Shown piece by piece: positions 18,150-26,301 of a DNA stretch of 64,000 bases (position 1 is its first letter; every line of letters starts with the position of its first letter). Source of the DNA: Poseidonocella sp. HB161398 (GTDB lineage: Bacteria; Pseudomonadota; Alphaproteobacteria; Rhodobacterales; Rhodobacteraceae). The notes under the pieces were generated by a model that saw only the letters and a program-made list of their open reading frames with translations, was not told where the DNA came from and did not search any database. The stretch covers positions 86,329 to 150,328 of the forward strand of contig NZ_VATA01000012.1 in the NCBI RefSeq assembly GCF_005870025.1, given 5' to 3'. The translations under genes were made by a program, and so were the position numbers.

Positions 18150-19034
18150 ATGGCTGTCCTGTCCCGCAGGTCCCTCTTCCGCCCGGGCGGCGCGGCCGTG
18201 GCGCTCTGGCCGGCCTGGATCATCGTGCTCGGCGCCTATCTCGGCACGATGGTCTGGACCGTGGCGGTGTCGCTGACGCCCTCGAAGCTGGTGCCGGTGA
18301 TGAGCTTTGCGGGCACCGCCCAGTACGAGCGGCTGTTCCGCACGGCGCGCTGGCTGACCTCGGTGGAGAACATGCTGGTCTTCGGCGTGCTCTTCATCGC
18401 CGCGGCGATGGTGCTGGGCACGCTGATGGCGATCGCGCTCGACCGCAAGATCGCCGCCGAGGGGGTGGTGCGGACCGTCTATCTCTATCCCTATTCGCTC
18501 TCCTTCATCGTCACCGGCGTTGTCTGGCAGTGGATGATGAACCCGACGCTGGGCATCCAGAAGACGATGAACGACCTCGGCTGGACCTCCTTCCGCTTCG
18601 ACTGGGTGGTCGATCCCGAGCGGGCGATCTACGCGGTGGTCCTCGCGGCGGTCTGGCAGTCGGCGGGGCTGGTGATGGCGCTCGTCCTCGCGGGGCTGCG
18701 CGGCGTCGACGAGGATCTGTGGAAGGCGATCCGGGTCGACGGCATCCCGATCTGGCGCGGCTATGTCTCGATCGTGCTGCCGGTGCTGCGCCCGGTGATG
18801 GTGACGGCGGTGGTGCTGCTCGGGATCGGCGTGGTGCGCTCCTACGACCTCGTCGTGGCGATGACCAATGGCGGGCCGGGCACGGCGACGGATGTGCCGG
18901 CGAAGTTCATCATGGATTTCCTCTTCGTGCGCTCGAATGTCGGGCTGGCCTCGGCGGCGGCGACGGTGATGCTGGCCGCGGTGGCCGCGGCGATCGCCCC
19001 CTGGATCTACGCCGTCTATCTGCGTCGCCGCTAG
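18150..19034 (+). CDS. Carbohydrate ABC permease, MalF/UgpA-like
   Basis: Second membrane subunit of the sugar importer, 294 residues, six hydrophobic segments, EAA loop DEDLWKAIRVDGIPIWRGYVSIVLPVLRP. ATG 18150 is chosen as start since AGGAG is seven bases upstream; an ATG at 18135 overlapping the previous stop is in frame. Last gene of the operon; a GC-rich hairpin follows. Most CUT1 operons put both permeases together, so the order here (MalG first, MalF last) suggests a rearranged operon. Confidence 0.92.
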   Translation: MAVLSRRSLFRPGGAAVALWPAWIIVLGAYLGTMVWTVAVSLTPSKLVPVMSFAGTAQYERLFRTARWLTSVENMLVFGVLFIAAAMVLGTLMAIALDRKIAAEGVVRTVYLYPYSLSFIVTGVVWQWMMNPTLGIQKTMNDLGWTSFRFDWVVDPERAIYAVVLAAVWQSAGLVMALVLAGLRGVDEDLWKAIRVDGIPIWRGYVSIVLPVLRPVMVTAVVLLGIGVVRSYDLVVAMTNGGPGTATDVPAKFIMDFLFVRSNVGLASAAATVMLAAVAAAIAPWIYAVYLRRR

Positions 19035-19670
19035 GCGCGCCCGCCCGGCCGGTCCCCGACGCCCGCTGCGCCGACCGCGCTGCGGGCGTTCTGCTGTCCG
19101 CTAACCGGAACGCCGCGGCCCGCTGCCGTTGTCATGCCCCGGGGCCGCGCGCCGCGCAGCCCGGCTCCGGCCATGGGCAGCCGGAGGCCCGGGACACTGC
19201 GGCGGGTGGCTCCATGGCGTCCGGGCCGCTCCTCCGCGGGCGCGGCGCCGCCCGGACCGCCTGTCCGGGGCCGCAGCGCCTGTTCCGCGGCAGGATACGC
19301 GATCTGCCGGGCGCTGCGCTTTGACACCGCGCTTGGAGGAGCATCAGCGCAGCCGCCGCCAAGGCGATCCGGGGCACCGTCGGGGGACGTCCTCCGGCAG
19401 TCTCGCCGGGGGCGCGTCCCGGGCTCCTCCATGCCCTGCGGAGCGTGCCGCGGGGCAGCCCGCCATGGCAACTGCTCCGCCGGTGGCCGGTCGTCGCGCG
19501 CGGCGTCTCCCGGGCGGCCCGGGCACGCGCGGGTTCTCCGCGGACCCGTCGGGGCGGCACCGATACGAAAGTTGCATTGACGCCGGGCGGGGCGGCGTCT
19601 TCCCTCGGCGCATGACACCGGCCCGCCCCTTCGCAGTCTTCCCGGCCGTCCCGCGCGGCAGGAGGGCGGG
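19035..19670. other. 636-base gap before the histidine kinase, no gene recognised
   Basis: Several open frames on both strands are rich in Arg and Pro with no domain pattern, as expected from high GC alone. A short dyad GACGCCG/CGGCGTC lies at 19579-19599, about 70 bases before the kinase start, and could be a hairpin or a control site. Confidence 0.5.
19059..19089 (+). terminator. Possible terminator of sugar operon
   Basis: Arms ACGCCCGC and GCGGGCGT form an 8-base stem with a 15-base loop, 24 bases after the last permease stop, followed by TTCTGCTG. There is only a weak T run, so this is a moderate candidate. Confidence 0.35.
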
Positions 19671-21275
19671 ATGAGCCCGCTGGCGCGGATCGCGCTGGCG
19701 GCGGTTCTCATGGCGGGGATCCTGGCCGGGCTGGCCGCGGAGGCCTGGCAGAGCCGCCAGGCGCTGGAGCGGCTCGAGGCGCGCGCCGCCTTCGCCCGCG
19801 CGCAGAGCGCCACGCTGGCGCGGCTTTCCGCTGATCTCGACCGGACGCTGCTTTCGGCGCTGCTCGGGCCCTCGCCCGAGCGGCTGCCCGCGCAGATCGA
19901 CCGGCTGGAGCGCGACAGCATGCACCGGCTGGGCGTGCTCGACAACCAGACCGCAACCGAGCTTTCCTTCCTCGGCGCCGCCGAGCGTCAGGCGGAGACC
20001 GAGGAGCAGGACCGCCCCGAAGCGCTGCGCGCCGAGCTGGAGCGGATCCTCGACGCGGTGCGGCAGCTGGCGCAGCTGCGGCTGGCCCGGGGCCCGGTGC
20101 CGCAGAGCCTGCCGGATCTGGCCGGGCTCGACGCGGCGCGGGTCCGCTTCGGCGATCTGGCGGCGGCGGCGCTGGCCGACGAGGCCGGGGAGATCGCCGA
20201 TGCCGAGGCGCGGATCGCCGCGCGCGGCCGCGCGCATCTGCTGGTCGGGGCAGGGGGCGCGGCGGCGGGTCTGGCGGTGCTCGCGGGGCTGCTGCTGCCG
20301 GGGCTGCTGGCGCTCGGGCGGCGGCTCGGCGATCTGCGCGGACGGCTCGGAGCGGCCGGACCGCAGGAGCCCGCGACCGGCGACGCGCTCGACCGGCTCG
20401 AGGCGCGGCTCGCCACGGCGGAGGCGCGGGCGGAGGCGCAGGCGGCGGCGGCGGAGCGTGCCCGGACCGAGCTGGCCGAGCGGCTGCAGCGCCGCCGCGC
20501 CGAGCTGGAGCTGAGCAATGCCCGGCTGCGCGAGATCGACAGCACGCGGCGGCGCTTCCTCGGCGATATCGGCCATGCGCTGAAGACGCCGCTCGCCGTG
20601 GCGCGCGGCAGCGTCGAGAACCTGGCGCAGGGGCGCGGCACGGAGGCGGGGCCGGGACTGGCGCGCGCGCTCTCGGCGCTCGACGCGCTGGCCGAGCGGC
20701 TCTCGGCGCTGACGGCGCTGGCGCGCTCCGAGGACGGGCGGCTGCTGGGCCGGGCGCAGGAGCTGGAGCTCTACGAGCTGCTCGACAGCCGGATCGCCGC
20801 GCTGCGCATCCTGCCCGGCGGCGACCGCTTCCGGCTGGAGAGCGCGCTGGAGGCGCCCTTGGAGATGCGCGGCGACCGGCAGGATCTGGAACGGCTCTTC
20901 GACGCGGTGCTGGAGAACGCGCTGGAACACGCCGCCGGAGCGGGGCCGGTCGAGGTGCATCTGGCGCGCGCGGCGGGCATGGCCGTGGTCACTGTCGCCG
21001 ATCGCGGCCCGGGCCTCGGCGGGCTCAGCCCCGAGGCGGCGCTGGCGCGGCGCGAAGGTCCGGCGGAGGGGCGCGGCATCGGGCTGGCGATGGCGCGGCA
21101 GATCGCCGGGGAGGCCGGGGGCAGCATCGCGCTGGCGCCGGGAGAGGAGGGCGGGCTGGTCGTGACGATCCGCCTGCCGGAAGGAGGAGGAGAGGCCGAT
21201 GGAAATCGTCGTGGTCGAGGACGATCCGGATCTGGGCGAGGTGCTGAGGGAGACGCTGCAGGGCGCGGGGCATGA
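19671..21275 (+). CDS. Sensor histidine kinase
   Basis: Inner-membrane kinase of 534 residues. Transmembrane segments at about residues 5-25 and 190-218 enclose a helical, Leu/Arg-rich periplasmic region with no known fold. A long coiled coil (about 225-285) leads to the H box, with phosphoacceptor His302 in DIGHALKTPLAV. The ATP lid follows: N box ENALEHA, G1 ADRGPGLGG and G2 GRGIGLAMARQIAGEAGG. ATG 19671 has AGGAGGGCGGG before it. Its end overlaps the response regulator gene by 77 bases, with an Arg/Gly-rich tail that is probably a by-product of the overlap. It should phosphorylate the regulator encoded next. Signal unknown; the target may be the PQQ dehydrogenase. Confidence 0.9.
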   Translation: MSPLARIALAAVLMAGILAGLAAEAWQSRQALERLEARAAFARAQSATLARLSADLDRTLLSALLGPSPERLPAQIDRLERDSMHRLGVLDNQTATELSFLGAAERQAETEEQDRPEALRAELERILDAVRQLAQLRLARGPVPQSLPDLAGLDAARVRFGDLAAAALADEAGEIADAEARIAARGRAHLLVGAGGAAAGLAVLAGLLLPGLLALGRRLGDLRGRLGAAGPQEPATGDALDRLEARLATAEARAEAQAAAAERARTELAERLQRRRAELELSNARLREIDSTRRRFLGDIGHALKTPLAVARGSVENLAQGRGTEAGPGLARALSALDALAERLSALTALARSEDGRLLGRAQELELYELLDSRIAALRILPGGDRFRLESALEAPLEMRGDRQDLERLFDAVLENALEHAAGAGPVEVHLARAAGMAVVTVADRGPGLGGLSPEAALARREGPAEGRGIGLAMARQIAGEAGGSIALAPGEEGGLVVTIRLPEGGGEADGNRRGRGRSGSGRGAEGDAAGRGA

Positions 21276-21876
21276 GGTGCGGCTGTGCCGCGACGGCGAG
21301 AGCGGGCTCGATGCCGCCGCCGAGCCGGGCAAGGCGGCGGTCGTGCTCGACGTCATGCTGCCGGGCTTCAGCGGCTTCGAGATCTGCCAGCGGCTGCGCG
21401 AGCAGGCGGTCACCACGCCGATCCTGATGCTGACCTGCCGCGACAGCGAGGCGGATGTCGTCCGCGGGCTGCGGCTGGGGGCGGATGACTACATGTCGAA
21501 GCCCTTCTCCACCGCCGAGTTCCTCGCCCGGATCGGCGCGCTGATGCGGCGGGCGGGCGGCTATGCGCATCAGGCGCCGCTCTGCGCCGGGCCGCTGGTG
21601 CTCGACCAGGCGGGGCGGCGGGCGCTGTGCAACGGCACCGAGCTGGCGCTGACCGCGCGGGAATTCGAGCTGCTCGCCTATCTGATGCGCAATGCCCGCC
21701 GCGCGGTCAGCCGCGACGAGCTGCTGGCGCATGTCTGGAACGACGAGGGCACGCATACGACGAATGTGGTCGATGTCTATGCCGGCTACCTGCGCCGCAA
21801 GCTGGCGGCGGCGGGCGCGCGGGAGCTGCTGCGCACGGTGCGCGGCTTCGGCTTCCAGATCGACAGTCGTAGCTGA
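21199..21876 (+). CDS. OmpR/PhoB-family response regulator
   Basis: Two-domain regulator of 225 residues. Receiver domain begins MEIVVVEDDPDLGEVL (acidic pocket 7-9), phosphoacceptor Asp51 in VVLDVMLPG, and the conserved Lys in YMSKPF. The C-terminal winged helix contains ELALTAREFELLAYLMRNARRAVSR and TNVVDVYAGYLRRKL, the recognition-helix region of this family. Start overlaps the kinase by 77 bases. The array of 11-base repeats 34 to 80 bases downstream, ahead of the PQQ dehydrogenase, fits DNA binding by a dimer or oligomer of this family. Confidence 0.94.
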   Translation: MEIVVVEDDPDLGEVLRETLQGAGHEVRLCRDGESGLDAAAEPGKAAVVLDVMLPGFSGFEICQRLREQAVTTPILMLTCRDSEADVVRGLRLGADDYMSKPFSTAEFLARIGALMRRAGGYAHQAPLCAGPLVLDQAGRRALCNGTELALTAREFELLAYLMRNARRAVSRDELLAHVWNDEGTHTTNVVDVYAGYLRRKLAAAGARELLRTVRGFGFQIDSRS

Positions 21877-21893
21877 GGCCCGCCGGCTACGAC
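21866..21893 (+). terminator. Hairpin at the end of the response regulator gene
   Basis: Perfect 8-base arms GTCGTAGC (21866-21873) and GCTACGAC (21886-21893) with a 12-base loop spanning the stop codon. No T run follows, so it may be a weak terminator or RNA stabiliser rather than a full stop for transcription. Confidence 0.4.
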
Positions 21894-21909
21894 CAATGTC
21901 CGATCCGCT

Positions 21910-21957
21910 CTCATGATCCTCTCAGGGCGCGCTCAGGCCGGTCTCAGGAAGTTCTCC
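21910..21957 (+). promoter_or_regulatory. 11-base-phased direct repeats before PQQ dehydrogenase
   Basis: CTCA starts at 21910, CTCAGG at 21921, 21932 and 21943, and a weaker CTCC at 21954: five units exactly 11 bases apart. Direct repeats at 11-base spacing are the binding pattern of OmpR/PhoB-family regulators, whose subunits bind head to tail on one helix face. The block ends about 48 bases before the dehydrogenase start, a position from which an activator could reach RNA polymerase. The link to the adjacent regulator is inference. Confidence 0.65.
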
Positions 21958-22004
21958 TAGTCTGGGTCCGTGGCAGGGCCGGGGGCCCGAACGGGAGGAC
22001 AGAG

Positions 22005-23840
22005 ATGACACGCTACCTGAACACGGCCGCCGCGCTGGCGCTGGCCGCCGCGGGACCGGCCATGGCCGAGGTGACCTGGGAGGACATCGCCCGCGACGCG
22101 GAGACCACCGGCGACGTGCTGATGTACGGCTTCGGCCCCGAGGCGCAGCGTTTCAGCCCGCTCGACCAGGTCAGCGACGACACGGTCGCCCGGCTGGTCC
22201 CGGCCTGGTCCTTCTCCTTCGGCGACGAGCGCCAGCGCGGCCAGGAGGTGCAGGCCATCGTCCATGACGGGGTGATCTACGCGACAGGCTCCTACAGCCG
22301 CATGTTCGCACTCGATGCGCGGACCGGCGAGAAGCTCTGGCAGTTCTCGGCGCGGCTGCCCGAGGGGATCCGCCCCTGCTGCGATGTCATCAACCGCGGC
22401 GCGGCGATCTATGGCGACCTCGTCTTCATGGGGCTGCTCGACGCCTCGGTCGTGGCGCTCGACCGGCATACCGGTGACGTGGTCTGGCGCAAGAAATTCG
22501 CAGACTACAAGCTCGGCTACACGATGACCGGCGCGCCGACGATCGTCCATGACGCCGTGACCGGGCGCGACCTGCTGATCCACGGCTCCTCGGGCGACGA
22601 GTTCGGCGTGGTCGGCCAGCTCTTCGCCCGCGACCCGCTGACCGGCGAGGAGATCTGGATGCGCCCGCTGGTGCAGGGCCATATGGGCCGCTACATGGGC
22701 GAGGAGAGCACGCCGACGGGCAGCGCCGAGGCGCCCTCCTGGCCGCGCGATGCCGATGGCAATCTGGTCGAGGCCTGGCACCATGGCGGCGGCGCGCCCT
22801 GGCAGTCGGCAAGCTTCGACACCGAGACCAACACGATCATCATCGGCGCGGGCAACCCGGCGCCCTGGAACGGCTGGGAGCGCTGGCCGGGCGACAGCCT
22901 CTTCACCTCCGGCCAGGCCTATGTCGATCCCTCGACCGGCGAGCTCGTCGGCTTCTACCAGCACACGCCGAACGACACCTGGGACTTCTCGGGCAATAAC
23001 GAGATCATCCTCTTCGACTATACCGACGCGCAGGGGCAGACGCATCGCGCGGGCGCGCATGCCGACCGCAACGGGTTCTTCTACGTCACCGATATCGATG
23101 CGCTTTCGAAGCGCGGCGGCGAGATCAACCGCCCCGGCGCGCTGCTGAACGCCTTCCCCTTCGTCGACGAGATCTCCTGGGCCAGCCATATCGACCTGGA
23201 GACCGGCCGCCCGGTGGAGGTCGAGGGCCAGCGCCCGCCGCCGCCCGCGCCCGGCGAGACCAGGGGTGCCGCAGTGCAGGTCTCGCCGCCCTTCCTGGGC
23301 GGCAAGAACTGGAACCCGATGTCCTATTCGCCCCGGACCGGCCTCTTCTACATCCCCGCCAACCACTGGCAGGAGGACTACTGGACCGAGGAAGTCAGCT
23401 ACGCCCCCGGCGCCGCCTATCTGGGCATGGGCTTCACCATCAAGCAGAAATTCGAGGACCATGTCGGCATCCTGCGCGCGATGGACCCGGCCACCGGCGA
23501 GATCGCCTGGGAGCGCAAGGAGCCGCTGCCCCTTTGGGCGGGCACGATGGCCACGGCCGGGAACCTGGTCTTCACCGGCACCTCGGACGGGTTCTTCAAG
23601 GCCTTCGACGCGACGACCGGCGAGGAGCTGTGGAAGTTCCAGACCGGCTCGGGGATCGTCTCCTCGCCGGTCACCTGGGAGGAGGACGGGGTGCAGTATA
23701 TCGGCGTGGCCTCGGGCTATGGCGGCGCGGTGCCGCTCTGGGGCGGAGAGATGGCGAAGCTGACCCGCGACGTGCAGCAGGGCGGCAGCTTTTGGGTCTT
23801 CCGGCTCGCCGATTTCCAGGAAGCCGCCAACCGCAACTGA
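22005..23840 (+). CDS. PQQ-dependent alcohol dehydrogenase (quinoprotein)
   Basis: Periplasmic quinoprotein of 611 residues with a Sec signal (MTRYLNTAAALALAAAGPAMA). Eight-bladed propeller W-motifs are seen repeatedly (ALDARTGEKLWQF, ALDRHTGDVVWRK, AFDATTGEELWKF). The vicinal disulfide Cys125-Cys126 (RPCCDVINRG) that stacks on PQQ is present, and the catalytic Asp327 lies in NDTWDFSGNNE. The residue two after it is Ser329, not Asp; known lanthanide enzymes (XoxF, PedH) carry Asp there, so calcium is the likely metal. It should oxidise a primary alcohol and pass electrons to a cytochrome c, but no cytochrome gene is next to it. SD GGGAGGA precedes the start. The adjacent two-component system probably controls it. 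Confidence 0.94.
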   Translation: MTRYLNTAAALALAAAGPAMAEVTWEDIARDAETTGDVLMYGFGPEAQRFSPLDQVSDDTVARLVPAWSFSFGDERQRGQEVQAIVHDGVIYATGSYSRMFALDARTGEKLWQFSARLPEGIRPCCDVINRGAAIYGDLVFMGLLDASVVALDRHTGDVVWRKKFADYKLGYTMTGAPTIVHDAVTGRDLLIHGSSGDEFGVVGQLFARDPLTGEEIWMRPLVQGHMGRYMGEESTPTGSAEAPSWPRDADGNLVEAWHHGGGAPWQSASFDTETNTIIIGAGNPAPWNGWERWPGDSLFTSGQAYVDPSTGELVGFYQHTPNDTWDFSGNNEIILFDYTDAQGQTHRAGAHADRNGFFYVTDIDALSKRGGEINRPGALLNAFPFVDEISWASHIDLETGRPVEVEGQRPPPPAPGETRGAAVQVSPPFLGGKNWNPMSYSPRTGLFYIPANHWQEDYWTEEVSYAPGAAYLGMGFTIKQKFEDHVGILRAMDPATGEIAWERKEPLPLWAGTMATAGNLVFTGTSDGFFKAFDATTGEELWKFQTGSGIVSSPVTWEEDGVQYIGVASGYGGAVPLWGGEMAKLTRDVQQGGSFWVFRLADFQEAANRN

Positions 23841-23848
23841 GGCGGCCC

Positions 23849-23888
23849 GGGGGCCGGGTGCGGAAACGGGCGCCCGGTCCCCCTTTTT
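23849..23888 (+). terminator. Intrinsic terminator after PQQ dehydrogenase
   Basis: A GC-rich stem (GGGGGCCGGGTGCG on the left, CGGGCGCCCGGTCCCCC on the right, one bulge, GAAA loop) followed by CTTTTT. It lies 9 bases after the stop codon and ends 20 bases before the pentapeptide gene, so that gene may depend on read-through or its own promoter. Confidence 0.7.
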
Positions 23889-23907
23889 GCGCAGAAGGGA
23901 GGACGAC

Positions 23908-24540
23908 ATGTTCCGGACAGGACTTTGGGCAGCCGCGCTCGCCGCACTGCTGCCGCTCCAGGCCGCGGCCTTCGACGAGGATGTCGACTATGGCAGCAGC
24001 GGCTGGAGCTATGACGGCCCGCAGCCCGGACCGGACGGGGTGCTGGCGATCGGCGGCTGCCGGCTGGAGCCGGGGGCGGATTGCGCCGGGGCCGATCTGC
24101 GCCATGCCGACCTGGCGGGGCGCGATCTGTCGGGCGCGGATTTCCGCGGGGCGCGGCTGTCGCGGGCGGATCTGAGCGATGCGGATCTGAGATTCGCCAA
24201 TTTCGACGGGGCGGACCTGACCGGGGCGGTGCTGCACCGCGCCTTCCTGCAGAAGAGCACGGCGCGGCAGGCCCGCATGGTGGCGGCCGATTTCGCCCAT
24301 GCCCGGGCGGCGGCAGCGGACTGGTCCGGGGCCGATCTGCGCGCCGCCAGCCTGGAGATGGTGCGCGCCGACAAGATCAGTCTGGCCGGCGCCGATCTCT
24401 CCGGCGCGGACCTGATGGAGACCAAGCTCTATGACGCCAACCTGGCGGATGCGGTGATGGACGCGGGCACGCGGATCACCTTCGCCATCTTCCAGGACAC
24501 CTACATGGAGGGCTGCCGGGGCTGTCCCTTCCACTGGTAG
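23908..24540 (+). CDS. Exported pentapeptide-repeat protein
   Basis: A 210-residue protein with a Sec signal (MFRTGLWAAALAALLPLQAAA). From about residue 50 on, repeats of A(D/N)LXX shape are continuous (CAGADLRHADLAGRDLSGAD and later SLAGADLSGADLMETKLYDAN), predicting a right-handed beta helix. The C-terminus has CRGCPFHW, a CxxC pair that could form a disulfide or bind metal, and an early cysteine pair (GGCRLEPGADC). SD AGGGAGG lies 5 bases before ATG 23908. Exported, right after a periplasmic PQQ dehydrogenase, it may help that enzyme fold or dock; function is not known. Confidence 0.88.
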   Translation: MFRTGLWAAALAALLPLQAAAFDEDVDYGSSGWSYDGPQPGPDGVLAIGGCRLEPGADCAGADLRHADLAGRDLSGADFRGARLSRADLSDADLRFANFDGADLTGAVLHRAFLQKSTARQARMVAADFAHARAAAADWSGADLRAASLEMVRADKISLAGADLSGADLMETKLYDANLADAVMDAGTRITFAIFQDTYMEGCRGCPFHW

Positions 24541-24587
24541 CTTGTCGGTTCTGCGGCCGGGTCTCCTCATAACCCGCGCCGCAGTAT

Positions 24588-24634
24588 GCAGCGGCCCCTG
24601 CGCCGGAGGCTCCCATGCCGGCCGGGGCCGCTGC
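24588..24634. terminator. Long hairpin between convergent genes
   Basis: Eleven-base arms GCAGCGGCCCC (24588-24598) and GGGGCCGCTGC (24624-24634) are perfect, and the 25-base loop holds a second stem (GCCGG 24602-24606 with CCGGC 24618-24622). It lies between the ends of the pentapeptide gene and the flavoenzyme gene and could end transcription from both sides. There is no T run on either strand. Confidence 0.5.
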
Positions 24635-24644
24635 CCTGCGAAGG

Positions 24645-25889
24645 CTAGCGCAGCACGCCGGGACGCGCGGCGGGCGAGAGCGCGGAAAGAAGCGGGTCCG
24701 ACTGCCCCTCGAGCGCGTCGGCCAGCAGGATCCCGGTCGTCGGGCCGAGGGTGAAGCCCTGGTGGCCATGGCCGAAATTCAGCCACAGGCCCGGATGGCG
24801 CGGCGCCGCGCCGACCAGCGGCAGCATGTCGGGCAGGCAGGGACGGTGGCCGAACCATTGCGGCTCCGCGACCCGCGGGCCGATCTCCAAGAGCTCGCCC
24901 GCCGCCGCCGCCCCGCGCCGGAGCTGCACCGGATCGGCCGGGGCATCGCGCGCCACCAGCGCCGCGCCGGTGGCGATCCGCAGCCCGCGCAGCGCCGGGG
25001 TCAGCACCACGCCATTGGCATCGTCGATCAGCGGCCGCGACAGCGCGGCGGGGCTGTCGAAATGGCCGTGATAGCCGCGCTTCCACAGCATCGAGACGCG
25101 GTAGCCGAAGCGCGCCATCAGGTCGGGCGCCCAGGGGCCGAGCGCGACCACGGCATGCGCGGCCGCGACCGGCCCCTCCTCGGTCGCCACCGTCCAGCCG
25201 CTGCCGGACGGGGCAAGGCTCATCGCGTCGCCCCGGCAGACCCGGCCGCCCTGCGCGGCGAAGAGCCGGGCATAGGCGGCGGTCAGCCCGCCCGGATCGG
25301 GGGTGGTCCAGCAGCTCTCCCAGAAGATCGCGCCGGGCAGGGGCGTCTTCAGCGCGGGCTCGGCGCGGGCCAGCGCGGCGCTGTCGAGCGCCTGCGAGGG
25401 GACGCCGTATTCGGCCGCCAGCCGCTCCGCCTCGCGCGCGGCTGCCGCGAAGGCGCGGGGATCGCGATAGGCCTGGTGATAGCCGGTGCGGCGGATCAGG
25501 TTGTCCTGCCCGGAGGCGGCGATCAGCGGCGCATGGTCCCCGGTCGCGCGCGCCACGAGCTGGGCATACTGCGCCGAGGCGCGGCGATGCGCGGCGGGGG
25601 CGGAGTTGCGGAAATACCGCCAGAGCACCGGCGCCATCTTCGGCAGCGCCGCCAGGTCGTAGACCAGGTCGTTGCTCTGCCCCAGCGCATAGGCAGCCAG
25701 GGTGCGCAGGTCGCGCGGCATGGCATAGGGCTCGGCCGCCTCGGCCTGGATGAAGCCGGCATTGCCGTAGCTCGTCTCCTCGCCGGGCCCGCGGCGGTCG
25801 ACCAGCGTGACGTCATGGCCGCGCGCCTGCAGCGCCAGCGCGGTGCCGGTACCGACCATGCCGGCGCCCAGGACGATGATCTGCGGCAT
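24645..25889 (-). CDS. FAD-dependent D-amino acid dehydrogenase-like oxidoreductase
   Basis: Flavoenzyme of the DAO/DadA family, 414 residues. FAD-binding Rossmann fold at the N-terminus (IIVLGAGMVGTGTALALQARGHDVTLVDRR), then SYGNAGFIQAEA, a DadA hallmark, and a C-terminal flavin-contacting GHGHQGFTLGPTTG segment. Start ATG 25889 has AGGAG eight bases upstream. It likely oxidises D-amino acids or related amines and passes electrons to a quinone. Follows a small unknown gene by 29 bases and a TetR gene, all on the same strand. Confidence 0.9.
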   Translation of the reverse strand: MPQIIVLGAGMVGTGTALALQARGHDVTLVDRRGPGEETSYGNAGFIQAEAAEPYAMPRDLRTLAAYALGQSNDLVYDLAALPKMAPVLWRYFRNSAPAAHRRASAQYAQLVARATGDHAPLIAASGQDNLIRRTGYHQAYRDPRAFAAAAREAERLAAEYGVPSQALDSAALARAEPALKTPLPGAIFWESCWTTPDPGGLTAAYARLFAAQGGRVCRGDAMSLAPSGSGWTVATEEGPVAAAHAVVALGPWAPDLMARFGYRVSMLWKRGYHGHFDSPAALSRPLIDDANGVVLTPALRGLRIATGAALVARDAPADPVQLRRGAAAAGELLEIGPRVAEPQWFGHRPCLPDMLPLVGAAPRHPGLWLNFGHGHQGFTLGPTTGILLADALEGQSDPLLSALSPAARPGVLR

Positions 25890-25918
25890 GGCCGTCACTC
25901 CTGCTGGAAGGGCCGGGC

Positions 25919-26221
25919 TCACGCCCCGGCGATCGCCGGGATCCTGGGCGCCGCCCCGGCTGCGATGCGCAGCGGCAGCGGATCGCCGGAACCGGGCGCA
26001 TGGGCGTTGAACGCGGCGAAACCGGCCCTGTCCGCCAGGTGGCAGGTGCAGGAGGCGGCATTGCCAGGGCCCGGCCCTTCGACCTCCGGCATGGCGCGGA
26101 TCCGGCCGGGGCAGGCCGCGGTTTCCTCGGTCGGCCTGCCATCGGGGGCGGCGCCGGTCTTGTCGGCCGGAAAGACCGTCATGCCGATGCGGCGGCGTTT
26201 CGGGAAGGGCGGACCGGCCAT
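25919..26221 (-). CDS. Small hypothetical protein
   Basis: A 100-residue frame with GAGGTG five bases before its ATG and a strong G/C bias at third positions like its neighbours. It has two features to see: a basic start (MAGPPFPKRRRIG) and a CTCHLADRAGFAAFNAHAPG stretch with a CxC pair. I do not recognise a family. It sits between TetR and the DadA-like gene on the same strand. It may be real, or the remnant of a longer protein. Confidence 0.4.
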   Translation of the reverse strand: MAGPPFPKRRRIGMTVFPADKTGAAPDGRPTEETAACPGRIRAMPEVEGPGPGNAASCTCHLADRAGFAAFNAHAPGSGDPLPLRIAAGAAPRIPAIAGA

Positions 26222-26301
26222 GGGACACCTCTGCGGGAACGGACCTGGCCGGGCGGGACGCGGCCATGGCGCGAGGTGTTGCACGCCGCCCGGCAGCCTT
26301 G

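Noticed and set aside
19129..19674. Possible small gene before the kinase
   Set aside because: Pro/Arg-rich with no ribosome site or domain; overlapping frames on the other strand look the same.
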